DNA of 64,000 bases from the NCBI GenBank assembly GCA_964059195.1, contig CAXKWD010000006.1, forward strand, positions 178,744,825 through 178,808,824, read 5' to 3'. The notes under the pieces were generated by a model. The model saw only the letters and a program-made list of their open reading frames with translations. It made no database searches and was not told the DNA's origin. Of the stretch, positions 11,801-23,480 are shown one piece after another; position 1 is the first letter of the stretch; each line of letters starts with the position of its first letter. Source of the DNA: Ectobius pallidus (taxonomy: Eukaryota; Arthropoda; Insecta; Blattodea; Ectobiidae). Both the position numbers and the translations under genes were made by a program.

Positions 11801-12180
11801 CCTCTTCGGTGTAGGTTGAAAATTTCATATTATGTTTGCGTGCCTTGACATTAAAAACAAATGAATCGACCAGCGTGAGCTACAACATTCAAGAGATCGC
11901 GATGCTTTTATGTCGAAGGAATGAAAAAAATAGCCAAAGCCTAGTGTAATTGATTTGTATTACTGAAGACTCATGCTTCGAAAACGGAATAAATACACGT
12001 TTTCTGCCCGTTTTTCACTCATAACTCACGAACTAAAGCGAAAATTAAAATTCCGGCTTCGAGGTGCACATTCCGACCCTTTAGTCCGCCTATGTATAAA
12101 ATTTCAGATCTCTGCGTTGAGTAGATTTCGCTGGGCATCGCGGACAGACGGAGGACAGACACTTCCTTTTATTAATATAG
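10590..12180 (+). repeat. Three head-to-tail units of the 'CCCGCGGC' dispersed repeat
   Basis: Units start at about 10590, 10918 and 11507. Each starts with a version of TGTGCCCGCGGCTTCGCCC (truncated in the second), then ATAATTAATTTC..., then GAGTTCCTTGGCCCAGAA and GTGAGTTTCGTCCAAATCGAAC. The second and third continue to CTCATAACTCGCGAAC and GGCATCG(C/T)GGACAGAC. The third closes with TTTATTAATATAGAT. Further copies are at 22905-23480 and 25725-25900, with minus copies at 9060, 48565 and 62840. The superfamily was not identified from sequence alone. Confidence 0.7.
11759..11800. repeat. (AAT)n microsatellite
   Basis: About 13 AAT units interrupt the third repeat unit between GATTATCCCT and CCTCTTCGGTGTAGG, phrases that are adjacent in the other units. 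The expansion therefore post-dates the unit. Confidence 0.9.
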
Positions 12181-12934
12181 ATTTCATTTTTTAAATACAA
12201 ATATAGAATTTTAGGTTTTGACTTTTGGGGGGTCCAAACCCCCTGGACCCTCTTTCCTAATCCACTGTGGCCATGTTGTCGATTTGGTAAAACTTCTGCA
12301 AACTCTTTATTTCTTAACTGACTTTCAAATAATTGTCTTAAAAGAAAAACACCTGACTATAATGATTATTAATATTTTTTTTTTCCTTGCGCCCCCCCCC
12401 GCCCCCGGGTATGGGCGCCCATGGCTGTTGAAATTCTCCATCTTTATCTTTATAAAAAATTAGAAGAGACCTTTTGAAGTTATTGAACTTGGCCGTTTTT
12501 ATTTTTAACATATAAAACGCTAATTTTGCAACAATTTTAAACCCCCCCCCCCCCAGAAAATTCATAAAACGATAATATTTTGCCCCCCACCCCTGTGGGC
12601 ACCCCTGCATTAAGCCAATAAGCCATCTAGCCACGTCAGCTTGAGACTGTCCTGCTTCCATTCTTCCTATGGCCCTCCACCGAAGAGAATCTTCTAGGCG
12701 TCTACGTTTACATTTACATTACATTTTACATTTTATATGAATAGTAGACACAGGAAGGAGAAATATCAGTTTGTTGCTTTAATTGGCTGCATGACGTGAC
12801 TCGCCAAATAGTCGCAACAAATATATCTCGTTCCTTGCTCGTGAATTTATCGATACAATCAGGATCTCTTGTTGTATTACGTAATTGACAAACAATATTT
12901 AATAATGATTCTGTGTTTATTTGAGCAAATAACA

Positions 12935-14150
12935 TTTTAGTTGTCACATAATTAGATTCCTCTTAGCAAAGTCTTTTTCTACTGTTCTTCTAATAGAAGG
13001 CTAGAATCGCCCCACCAGAAATCCCCGAAGGAGACTATTTATTGTACTAAATGTGTTGATCCATGGATAACACCAGTAGATCAACTCCAAAAATTCGCTT
13101 ATTTTAAAGCATATTTGGTAGTTTTGAGAGTGTTGATTGAACGTATCCAATGTGGTACACCACAGCAGCATTCAAACACGTCTAATGGATACAACTCACT
13201 TAAACGCGCAAACCATTTCTTAACACAAAGTATTCCACAGAAGATGAATTTCTAATATGGTAGAATTTTTAAAATTATTGTGTAGTATTCTACTGACAAA
13301 TCTATGACACATATTAATGAAAAACTAGTAAAACCAAGAAAAATCTCAAAACTGCGTGCCCTGCCATCTAGCGGGAAACTGCATGACTTTCGCATCGCCA
13401 TCTCTGTTGTTCGACTTCTAAAGCTCAGCAGATAGTGTGACTTCCTTCTGAATAGTGCAGAAACAGGCAAATACTAGGGAAATTCCTTATTTATCCTTTT
13501 CGTAAGAAGGTTCTAGCGTATAACCTGATTCAACAGATTTGTCTGTATTGCAACCATTCAAAAAGTGAATGAAAGTGAAACAAAAGCGGTAAAAGTGTTG
13601 AAAAGCAGAAAGTGATGTCCTCTGTCAATGCAAGGTCTTGTTAGCGCTGTGTTAAGTGATGACATTTCATAACCAGGCTTGGATGACGTGACCCACTATA
13701 ATTATATACAGGGTGCTCAACTACGTGACAGATTCTACAAGAGTTTAGCTACTTTGATATGTAACACATCAATGTGAGTGTTTTTTATTTCATCTGCCAA
13801 TATCATAGAGAGAGAAGTTCCAAATTGAGTTTTTATCATAAATACTCGCCTTGAAATCCCATTTTCAGACATGTGTGGCTGTGTGTGTGAATAGCCTAGG
13901 TCCAGAACGAAAAATAGCATAAAAACAATTTTATATTTGGGCTAATTACTTCTGTGGAATTGACACAAAGACTGGAGACGATTTTCTCTTACTTTTAAAG
14001 CCACTTTACATGGCTCTCACTAGTCGCTCTCGTTCAATTTTTTTTTTTTTTTTTTTAAATTTTGGCTGTGTTTATACTCCTTTTAGCTTCGAGGCCATAT
14101 CATGAATTCGGGATGTGTGTCTATACAGTAGGATAGGCCATGGAACTATA
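12935..14150 (+). repeat. 1.2-kb dispersed repeat, left arm of a long inverted pair
   Basis: Its reverse complement matches 26670-27840 through its whole length. Landmarks: GGCTAGAATCGCCCCACCAG, ATCCATGGATAACACCAG, GACCTTGCATTGACAGAGG (in the partner), ATATACAGGGTGCTCAAC, and CTCTCACTAGTC. The arms show indels and many substitutions, so they are old family members rather than a recent inversion. A poly(T) tract lies at 14039-14056. Short ORFs are not conserved. Confidence 0.75.
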
Positions 14151-16005
14151 ATGTACTAATCATCTTACAATAAATAAATAAAAAAATAAAATAAATAAAT
14201 GGTGCCATATACAAGAATGCATCTGATTGGCTTAAATACGGAAATGTGGTCTGCTCTGTGATTGTCTGAAACCCATAGTAGGGGAAATTCGATTGGTTGA
14301 GAGGAACACTGTGATTGGTTGGAATTTGTTATATAAGACCGTTACGACCCGGATGGCTGGGCGGTCTGTCAGATTGGACGATAACACTACAAGACCGGCA
14401 CAATTCAAATGTCTGATACACTCAGAAATTTAATAATTACAAGAATGTTATAAAATAACAGTACAATAGTACAAAGTTCTTTGCCATGTATATCAGAAGT
14501 ATGTGAAATATGGCCTATTAATTCCATCCGGCACTTTGTTATATCAATAATTTTATCTGATTTTATTTTTAAGTTAAATTAGTTGACATCAGAATTGTCA
14601 GCAACGAGAGTTTTATACAATTTCAAACGTTGTACTGAAACGTAGCGTTTCTTCTTGATGGGTTTTGTGGCAAAGCTGTTGAATTGGAATGTAGGGGATA
14701 ATGTGGATTACACTGAAAGCTCTTGATAAAAACTCCACTGGAATTTCCTTGGTCTCCATGTGCTCTCTAAAAACATTTATGGAAGCTTATTTGGATCTGA
14801 AAAACACGCTCAGCCTTCTTTCTTGTGTTTCTCGAGTTATCTAAAAATTGTGCGAAACACCAATTCACGGGTAATCAGGTATGAAGCGATATATTCCCAA
14901 TAATAAGGTACCAAAATGTAATCTATTACAATGTAGCAGAACTATACAGTTTGAATGTAACGTGTGGAAAAGTTGTATTTTGACAAAAACAGGTTAAATT
15001 TTATTGAACAAAGAATAGGCCTAACTCCTTATTTTACATTTAAGAAATGATTAATTTTGGATGAGATGCTGTGCTATAACTGTTTAATAATGTTAAGAAT
15101 AGAAAGAAACCATTTGTCGGCAAAATTTTACATCATTGTTTCAGACAGAAGAAAATGGAACCGAATGTCTGAGAATTGCAGACATGGCTCTAAATTTGGT
15201 TTCCTAAAGTGCCGCTAGAATGCAGCAAGAGTCAGTTTCTGAGGCCAGAGGCTGATCCATGTTATTTCCCCACGACATTTGGTACCTCTTCCTAACCTCA
15301 CCACTTTCAGAAAAATTGATTTTTAACAATGAATTTGGCCTTTTCAACATGTTTTTTAAGGTAAAAGAGAACATTTAAAATAAAAATACACCAAAAACAA
15401 CAAATGCCCAACACTGTTTTTGGTCAGGTTGTTAGCCCCTCCTATAAAAATGTTCCTTTTTTAATTTTCACATTACAGTTTTATTTTCGAAATTGTCCAT
15501 GGCCGCCTTGAACTACCTATCCTTTGCAGATAATCGATTGTAACAAAAAGACATTTGTTAACTTGCGTGTGTTTAATATCTTCTAGATTAGTTCTGTTGA
15601 CATAAGAAACAAATGAAAATCTCGTGCCTGCCGAGCTTTGGAATGCTTACATGCAAATGGCTACTCCTTGCATTTTATTTACATTACGTACATGCATGTA
15701 TTAAAAACCTTGTGGAGGGGGGCGGGCGGGGGGAATTAACTAGCAGACATGCAACGTGCAACGCCCCCTGGCACGCAATCGCGTATACAAACCCCGCTAA
15801 TGACGAAACTTGCTCAATCCGAGGAGGTGCTATTCAGAAATTGACTCCATGGAGATAGGTGACGTTTGTTTACTGCTCCACGTTACGTTGCCATGACGAC
15901 TATATTGATGTGCAATGTGTTGCCTATTTATAGGGGTTTAATTAAGTGGATGGTACAGATCTAAAATCCTTATAATTGTCAGTTAAAAACAATCTGACCT
16001 GAAAC
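14151..16005. other. Intergenic, nothing recognised
   Basis: The ORF at 15613-15858 begins in a plausible context but lacks motifs or splice sites, and runs through a G-rich low-complexity stretch at 15715-15733. Confidence 0.4.
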
Positions 16006-16009
16006 ACTT

Positions 16010-16330
16010 AATATATTCCAGTATGGAGTATAGTTGTCTCAGATTTTTATATGGAAATGAATGCTTATAACTACCCTTCAGATAATTGAAGAATGACAGC
16101 TCTTTTTGAAAAAAGCCGCATTTATAGTATGCAATGCGAAAAATGAGATTCTCTTCATGTGAGGTGATTATAAAAATGAAGAGAAAGTCGTTGTCACATC
16201 CCCGAAGGATGCACAACACAGATAAAATCTTATTAATGCACTCTCGTAACTTTCTTTGTGCTTGAAGCTTGGGAAATACAAGTTTCTCACTTTACATTCT
16301 TAGGTCATAACCACAAACCCGTAATATCGT
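16010..16330 (+). repeat. Dispersed repeat with 'CCCCGAAGGAT' motif
   Basis: Contains TATAACTACCCTTCAGATAA and CACATCCCCGAAGGATGCAC, then ACTCTCGTAACTTTCTTT, as at 28180-28700 and 47480-47820. Confidence 0.65.
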
Positions 16331-16840
16331 TAAAACTTACCCCATGAATTTCTCTTAGTAGTCATTTCTGGACCCCGGACTTGTAAACAAAATAAAGCAG
16401 GCATGAAAATGTAAGAAATAAGCGAAAACAAATTAATGTTTGAATAAGGTAACTGCAACATGTTATGCAAGGAAGATCATCCACAGATTTTCTCGTTTGA
16501 AGCTCCAGTGTTTATCAGTGAAGAACGACACAGGCGCATGTGAAAAACATTCCACTTTTCTTCGATGAGTTCCTCTTTAATATCTGTTCCTGTGCTACAA
16601 TTTTTTTTTTCTTCTTTTAATAGAAATCAGTGTTTTATGACCCGGAATTCTATTAGCTAACCAAAGAAAGGAAACCATTTATTATGACATCTACAAGTAA
16701 AATATGCTATTTTAATTATAAACTGTTTTCTTTCAAAAGAAACACTGTCATATAAACTTAAAATTCCTTGTCAAGGATAACATTTCTGCTCATGAAAATG
16801 ATTTTGTATTTTGCCATTTCTTTAATTAATATCTACGACT
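16331..16840. other. AT-rich intergenic, nothing recognised
   Basis: No ORF, tRNA-like boxes or terminal repeats seen. Confidence 0.4.
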
Positions 16841-17543
16841 TTTTGAAGTGAAACTTCTTTAGCCGCGGTAGGGGTAAATCGAGAGCTTGTGTAACGCTCA
16901 AAAATCGTCACGAAATTAATGTAACGCTCATAATCGTCACGAAATTAATGAGGTGTGACAGAACGGACTGTACAGAAAACAATCAACTCAATGATTAGGC
17001 TTATCCAAAATTTAAAAAATCCCACAATTCAAAATTTAAAAATCCAAAATTTAAAAATAAAAAAAGTCCAAAATTAAAAAATCGAAAATTAAAAAAACCA
17101 AAAAATAATAAATTCATAGATTCAATATTTATAAATTCCAAAATTTAAAAAATTCCAAAATTAAAAGATCAAAAATTAAAAAGTAAAAAAATCCAAAATT
17201 AAAAAAATAGAAATCCATAATTAAAAAATCAAAATATCCAAATTTAAAAAATCAAAAAATTCAAAATTAAAAAATCCTAAATCTAAAATTAAAAAAATAA
17301 AAATCCAAAATTTAAAGATAAAAAATCCAAAATTAAAAATCGAAAATTAAAAAAATCCAAAATTCCAAAATTTAAACAATTAAAAGATAAAAGATGTAAA
17401 AAACCCAAAATTTAAAAAGTCCAAAAACCCAATATTAAAAAGTCCAACAATCCAAAATTGAAAAAATCCAATAATCCAAAATTGAAAAACTCCACAAATT
17501 AAAACAAGTTTCACTTCTGTCGCGTGGCGTTCCACGCACACTT
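16841..17543 (+). mobile_element. Helentron-associated (HINE-like) element, copy B
   Basis: The better-preserved copy. The 5' sub-terminal repeat GAAGTGAAACTT at 16845-16856 is the exact inverse of AAGTTTCACTTC at 17506-17517. Between them is a unique block, including a tandemly duplicated phrase (CGTCACGAAATTAATG twice at 16900-16950). A long A-rich minisatellite follows at about 17010-17500. The 3' stem-loop GCGTGG-CGTT-CCACGC is at 17522-17537, six bases before the end shared with copy A. Copy B has about 490 bp of satellite core against about 200 bp in copy A. Non-coding. Helentrons insert without a target duplication, and none was seen. Confidence 0.75.
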
Positions 17544-18480
17544 TTTTGTCTCAACTATCTTTCTAAAGAACCCTATTCTTATATAAATGTTTAGTCTTAA
17601 CTTATCTTCAGAACTCTAGCTTTTTCAACAATATTTAAAGAGATTATGCGTTGTATTATATATAATCAAACTCAGAATCCCTAGTTACCATTTCCAAGGA
17701 AATATAACAAACTCGGGAGCGGAGCGATTCTTCAATTCAAAGATCTTCTCTTAAAACATTATGGGGAAACCATGAAAAACCCCAAAGTAAAATGAGGCAT
17801 CCACTTTCAGGCAAAGCTTTTACTTTTTCACCCTACCTATGCATCCCCAGCCAAAGTTATTGCTTTATTGTTAAAGTTTTACCCAGTTACTACCTAGACT
17901 ACACAATAAAAATTAAGAATATTTTTTTCTGAAGTAAAAGTAATAATATTTTGGCGAAAAATGCATGATTGCTATTACAATTTCATTTACAAAATTTGCC
18001 TAAAATGCTAAAAATATTGTCAACATTTGAAGTTTACACAAATATTTAATATATTTGGTAATTTTAAGAGATATGCTAAATAATATATAACATGTGTAAT
18101 ATATGTATATTAAAACCAATATTTTTAGAACAAAAAATTTCAGATTGCTTTATGTTTACTTTGCAATTCTAATCTTAAATTCAATTGGCGTAACGTTTAT
18201 TTCCTGCATTTTTCTTATGGAATGACCTGGAATCTGAGGAAATAATCATTCAAATCATACAAGCTGCCTTGTAATACCACATCGACCTAAAAGTCTCTAG
18301 ATGCAAAATGTTCTTATATAATACAATTTTTGTAATGCTATAAAAAATTCTCCCTCTCAAAAATTTGTCGCCTTTTCTAGGTTTCTCGCCTAGTCTGCCC
18401 TTTAAAATTGGCCGGTAGGTACATTCTTATGTACCGGTATTTGAGGTAACAGTGCCATTGTTAAATGCGCTGAAGTTCCC
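17544..18480. other. AT-rich intergenic, nothing recognised
   Basis: No supported gene. Confidence 0.4.
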
Positions 18481-18965
18481 TAGCGGTGACAGTGTGAATC
18501 ACATACTGAAAATGGACGTCGAGCAAGTGCTGCCCTCTTTCAAGCTTCGTAGTAAATAAACTAGATGGAGCAGGTGAATACGAAGAACGATTGACTGTCA
18601 GAGCAAAAGCAGACTGTGAGTTGTTTCGACTGATGTTTATGCTTTGCAGCTGAAAAATACGTTCGCAGTCTACTGTGAGGTGAGCAAGCCACTATTTGCA
18701 TGTTTTCTTGAGTTGGAATGAATGATAATTTCACAGGTACAACAAACAGGTGGATGTGGTATTGTCATGTTAATAATGATCTTTTCCCCCCTCTCAGTTG
18801 AACAAGTGAAGTTGCACATCGCGTATTTGTGCTTGTCTGAAGGATGAGTGGTTAGGTAACCAACGTCTTGTTTGTTCGGCCTTGACATCACTTTGACGTT
18901 ACCGGTGTTGTTTACCAGTTGGTGTGTTCAAGTCTTCGCTGTAGGATAGCTTCCAGGCAAGGTAA
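18481..18965 (+). other. Possible 5' non-coding exon or promoter region (speculative)
   Basis: A less AT-rich stretch ends CTTCCAGGCAAG|GTAAAT, a fair donor site, with no nearby ATG in a useful frame. It could be a leader exon of the membrane-protein gene downstream, but nothing in the sequence ties them together. Confidence 0.12.
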
Positions 18966-21240
18966 ATATGATAAATTCAAAGTAGTTTAAGATCTTCAAC
19001 AAAACAGGAAGGCCTATTTCGTAAACTTGAGAGATGACAGTAATGGGGTTAGGCACACTTCAAGACAAAATTTCGGGGACAGTTACTACGTTTTCTTGGA
19101 GAATTAATGCTTAGAACTACTGTATTGAATTTGTTGTGAACTCAGGAATTCAAAAGGAACCGAGTCTCAAGGGCAATACACCAATTGGATTGGTTTCAGA
19201 TCGCATTCAACCCCATGAAAACACTAATCCCCATACTGGATGTTATGCTGTCTGTAGATTGTTTCCAAGACTGATTGGTGGGTTATGATTGATCGACTGA
19301 TTTTGAATGACAGGTAGAATGAGGTTTGCAACATAATCTAGGTTTGTCACAGGTTAGGTTAGATAAGGCTGATTAATTTTATTGACAGGTAGCTCGGGCA
19401 GAAACACCATAACCACTGTCAATATTGTCAGATTGCCTGCACTCTTTCACAATGATACCGATTCTGTGTATCGTTAACTACCTGAAATGACCAGTGCTCA
19501 CTACTTTCGTTTTGCAGATTTTTAAGAGTTTGTATATGAATTCTATAGGTTCTAAACAACATTAAAACAAATACGGCCATTTTTCGTCATTCTAAGAAAA
19601 TCTTCCAGAGTGCCAAAGAATCCCCCAATACTCTATAGCAGGCGTTTTGTTGGCCATCGAATGTTCTGCTAGCGCATTCTGTGGAGTCTCTTGAAAACTA
19701 TGTTTTCATGCAGAATTCAAATCAATCTGAATGCAGTCCCATTCCAATGCAATTGTTCATACGGTTTTCAAAACCGTGTTTCATAGAGAATCCACAGAAT
19801 ATGCTAGTCTCACTTTCGATAACCAATGAAGCATTTTGTGCCACAACACGAGGACGTGAGGGCCAGTGAAAGACCTGCTTCAGCATATTGAGATTGAATT
19901 GAATTCAGTAGCATTTTTATGCTACCAGTCTTACTTTTTAGGTGTGCTCACCTTGCAATAGGATGTAATTCAGATTTCTATCGTGTAGAAGTGGTGCGGT
20001 GATCTGCTGTCATTCCTCCGTTCCTCATGCGATAAAGCCAGGGGTAGTCGATATATTTGGATGCTTTAAATGGTGTACCAGTATGTCTGATATATTTCTT
20101 TTCGTCCTTGTTACAGTAATATGATCCTCTGTTTCATAATTCCATTTCTTCCTGAATTTCCATTATCTGAGTCAGTATCATCATATCTTTTACCTTGACA
20201 TTTCTTCCACAGTATGAAATTAGTTGGATTAGGAAACATTCTTAGGAGGACTCTTGTGGATGATCGGTGCACAACTGACAGCCAATAAATGTCACGACAG
20301 AATAGAGCATGACGAGCAAGGAGACACCCTTCAGTAGGTTTCAGTGTGGTAAATGTGCTTGTTGGTACCAGCCGCATGGAGCAGAGGTGGTCAACACAAG
20401 TTAGATTTTTATAAGTGTTTTAAAATCTTCCAAATACGCTTACCTATGTATCACTGGTCAGCCGGTGAAATGTATGGAAGAGAGATTTCTGATCTAGTTT
20501 GTTCATTATACACTTAATACTAAGTTGCATTGGAGCTATGTTTTCTGTAATAACTTCGATTGGCTGACACAGATCCTGCATCTCATTGGTTTCCCATTGT
20601 GCATTTCCTTCACTATTTACTCACGATTCTGAGTGTGTTGCAGTTAGGTTAGGAACAATGTTGTTAGTGTTGATCACCATCAAGTTTACAGCCCTGTTTC
20701 TGGATCACATGACCCAACAGGGCAGTGCTCCCCTTAAAGAGTAATAAAGATGACTCAAATGAAGAAACTAAAGAAAAATTAAAGATAAAAAACTCACTGC
20801 CAGTCGTAATTCTCGCCTTCCAACAGCCATTTTCTGTTTACAGACTGTCATTTGTAAGTTAGAAAAGCGACATCTTCATTCTCATTTCCCACAAAAAGTA
20901 AGATAAAAGGTGGGTTAGCTCAGACACCAGGTTAAACAGATTTAGGGATTGTGCAGAATTATTCATGTAAGATTCTGTTAACAGCATCACACATGTTAAC
21001 AGAATTTAAGTATTCAATAGAGCTAGATGTAACAAATATATGGCCTAGGTCCACTTTAGTTAATGATGTTTTAAGGGGGATATTATAGACCTACTATGTT
21101 GTACAAAATCTGAATATTTTATTATATTCAGATTTGTTTAAGAAAATACAGTAATTTATATTTAAGCCAACTATTTTCATAATCATTATTATTATTATTA
21201 TTATTGGAATGATAATTCTTTCACACTGGCCGTGTGTAGG
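18966..21240. other. Intergenic, repeat debris
   Basis: 19520-19620 resembles 59480-59575 (GAATTCTATAGGTT...AACATTA...CAGAGTGCC). The minus ORF at 20111-20377 (88 codons) was inspected, and no known motif was found. Confidence 0.4.
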
Positions 21241-21245
21241 CTAAG

Positions 21246-21421
21246 ATGGAAAGGTGAAGTCATACTGAAAAATTCAATGCCATAGCCAGGATTTGAACCA
21301 GGATCTTCGACTCTCCATGCCGATGCTCTAACCAACTGACCTACCATGGCAATGTGCCGAAGATCCTGGTTCAAATCCTGGCTATGGCATTGAATTTTTC
21401 AGTCTGACTTCACCTTTCCAT
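21246..21421. repeat. Inverted duplication built on a tRNA-like sequence
   Basis: Arms 21246-21309 and 21358-21421 are 64 bp, inverted, with a single mismatch and a 48-bp loop. Each arm contains one box B (GGTTCAAATCC or its complement) and the non-tRNA trailer. The loop contributes the 5' half of a tRNA-like sequence on the minus strand. Transcription across either strand would give a long stem-loop. Confidence 0.85.
21279..21350 (-). ncRNA. tRNA-like sequence, anticodon-position GGA
   Basis: On the minus strand, 72 nt fold as a cloverleaf. The acceptor GCCATGG pairs with CTATGGC (one G-U). The D arm GGTC/GAGC has one mismatch, and the D loop is AGTTGGTTA. The anticodon stem TCGGC/GTCGA has loop ATGGAGA, with T33 and anticodon GGA. 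The T loop TTCAAAT is closed by CCTGG/CCTGG with a central mismatch. GGA would be serine, but the long variable arm of tRNA-Ser is absent and stems carry mismatches. It is therefore a tRNA-derived SINE head or pseudogene rather than a working tRNA. Confidence 0.6.
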
Positions 21422-22900
21422 TATTATTATTGTTATTATTTCTGTTAGTTTAACTGCACACGGGTCATATCATGTGTTTACTACATCTTCTTAACTATAT
21501 GACATAGCAGCAATGAGTTACGGCATTTGTCTTTGTGAATGAGGAATCGATGAAAAACCCCCAGCCAGAAGGACCTCTTACCTCTGGCTGTGATGACGTT
21601 TTCAAACTCGGAATAGTATATTCTTATTGAAAATTAAATTATTATAAAATAAAACAATATGAAACATGAAACTAGTCTCCCAGGTTTTGTATTTTGCATG
21701 TAATTCAAAATTAAATTATATAAGACTTTTGATTTTCAACCTGTAAGTCCTATAGGTATCTAGAGTCTGAAGCGTAGAACAATTGTTCCCTCAGAAAACA
21801 CTGACTCTTATCGCTCATACAGGAGTAAGAATTTTGCAACCCATTGCTTTTACACACCACGCCTGGTAGGGGTTGAAAGAAGAAGAAACAGAAATTCCGG
21901 TAACATAAGATTTTACTGTCTTTACGAGATATTTTATTTCCCATTTGGGTACGTGTTGCCATACAACCGTTTTGGGGCTAAGATCAAGAGAAAATCTATC
22001 ATTTTCACACATTCCTCCCAAAAACTTGGGACATAATAATTTACTGTGCACATAGGACTAAAAACATTCCATCCCATTTTGTTTCTTTTTATATGCTTAG
22101 GGATTATAGTAAACATCCCTGTTTCTCAGTTAAAACAAAGCCTACAGCATATCCATTGTTGGCATACGGCCTTTTGTTCTAAATCAAAACGTGACGTGAG
22201 GAAATGATATTCTCTATGGCCAGAGTAGAGAAAGTTTGGTGATGCATCACACCCGATATTTATTTACGTGGATTCCATTCTCCATTATTGATTTACGAAA
22301 ATGATTTCTATCGCTAGCATGTATAATTATTTGTCAAAGTCCAGAGTATTGCAGCTCCCAAGGCCCTATGTGAACACTGGAAACAATATTGTTGTCATGA
22401 CAACTGAATTGCATTTGATGAATTCAGTGTAATAATTTCAGAAATTAGGACCCTAAATTTCTTTCTACTGGTCACATCGAGGATGTCAGTCAGTAGCTTC
22501 AAATCTTCTCCGGACAACACGGATCACTTTGGAAGAAAACTTGTATTTCGGCCCAGTAGTTTTTTTAGTGTATAATGGACACACATACAAACATTGCCTT
22601 TTATATATAGAGATGTGTTGAACAAAAGATGTTAATTCTAATTTTCTGTACTTCTTCTGTGCAAAGTTTTCACGTACGGAGATAAGCCTGGAAAAATCGA
22701 CCAGGATATGTGAGTCAATTAGAAAATTTAAGTTGCCATGGTACCGCAAGTGGCAGAACAAGGTCTGAGTTTCAGACCCCAGTGTGAAACATTTACATTT
22801 ACATTTATGTCAATATTGGAGGTCTAGCCAAGGAGCCTTATGTATGAAATACAAGAAATAATAACTTTTTTTTTTATTTTTTTATTTATTTTTTATTCGT
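21422..22900. other. Intergenic, nothing recognised
   Basis: Minus-strand ORFs at 21750-22116 and 22486-22761 overlap each other in several frames and show no motif. A (CATTTA)-rich patch lies at 22788-22808 and a T-rich patch at 22866-22895. Confidence 0.4.
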
Positions 22901-22904
22901 AACT

Positions 22905-23480
22905 AACTGTTGCCCATAGCTTTGCTCGCCTGGATTTCATAACTTGATAGAAATATCCTTCCAGTCTTTAATAATAAACCTACACTAGCTCTCCACTTGT
23001 TAGTTTTCACTAATGTTGTAAGAATACTATAAACGATTGATAATTAAAAGCTAAAATCCCGACTTCGAGATTCTCAGTTCCCTAGCCCCCCCCCCCAAAA
23101 AAAAACCGCGCAGTGAGTTTCGTCCAAATCATTCAGTGGTTCTCCCATTTAGGCTTATATTCTTTTTCTCCTTCTGATGCATTTCGTAGTGTTATAAACA
23201 AATGAACGGGCCAACAATATCGAAGCGATCGACAGATTGGTGTGTTATGTTGTAAAATATTGATATCAGCGATGTTCTTTCTTTCCGGTTGCTATGGCAG
23301 CAGACCAAGGCCATCTGCAACAATAATAATAATTAATTTCACAATTGAAACGTAATAGCGAAAGCTGATGCTTCAATAGCGCACAGAAAACCATTTTGTC
23401 TCTCATAACTCGCGAACGAAATCGAAAATTAAAAATCCTTCTTCCATCTCTGCGTGCCGGGGTTTGGCATTTTCTCTCAT
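22905..23480 (+). repeat. 'CCCGCGGC' dispersed repeat, diverged copy
   Basis: Shares GTGAGTTTCGTCCAAATC, AAACAAATGAACGGGCCA, AAGCGATCG and CTCATAACTCGCGAACGAAA with 10590-12180. Includes a C-run at 23087-23096. Confidence 0.65.

Larger units (their letters stand above)
10041..12607. mobile_element. Composite hAT-like element with perfect 8-bp TSD
   Basis: The left end is AGGGGGTGCCCAC, and the inverse of the right end (GTGGGCACCCCTG) reads CAGGGGTGCCCAC. Flanks are CATTAAGC at 10033-10040 and at 12608-12615, a perfect 8-bp duplication. This TIR type and duplication length fit the hAT superfamily. No transposase ORF is left. Inside are a further G-rich repeat (arms near 10215-10305 and 12215-12260) and three units of another repeat (10590-12180), so the element has itself been a landing site. 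Confidence 0.72.
9940..12690 (-). pseudogene. Tc1-like transposase N-terminal relic, split by a hAT-like insertion
   Basis: On the minus strand, 12690-12608 reads RWRAIGRMEAGQSQADVARWL, a typical Tc1-family helix-turn-helix start. Beyond the 2.6-kb insertion, 10040-9940 continues in a shifted frame as VNRSVVSRMW and then a Lys/Arg-rich stretch. The two halves join at the duplicated CATTAAGC. Even after mentally removing the insertion, a TGA and a 2-base frame change separate the halves, so the gene was probably already broken. No DDE catalytic part is visible. The call rests on resemblance to the Tc1 bipartite DNA-binding domain. Confidence 0.6.

Noticed and set aside
10590..12180. CRISPR-like or regulatory direct repeats
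   Set aside because: Units are 300-650 bp diverged copies of a family dispersed through the window, not short regular repeats with spacers.
20111..20377. 88-codon minus ORF as a possible gene
   Set aside because: No recognisable domain, no splice context and no supporting composition change.
21279..21350. Functional tRNA-Ser (GGA)
   Set aside because: Lacks the long variable arm of tRNA-Ser, has D- and T-stem mismatches, and is flanked by an inverted copy of its own 3' half.
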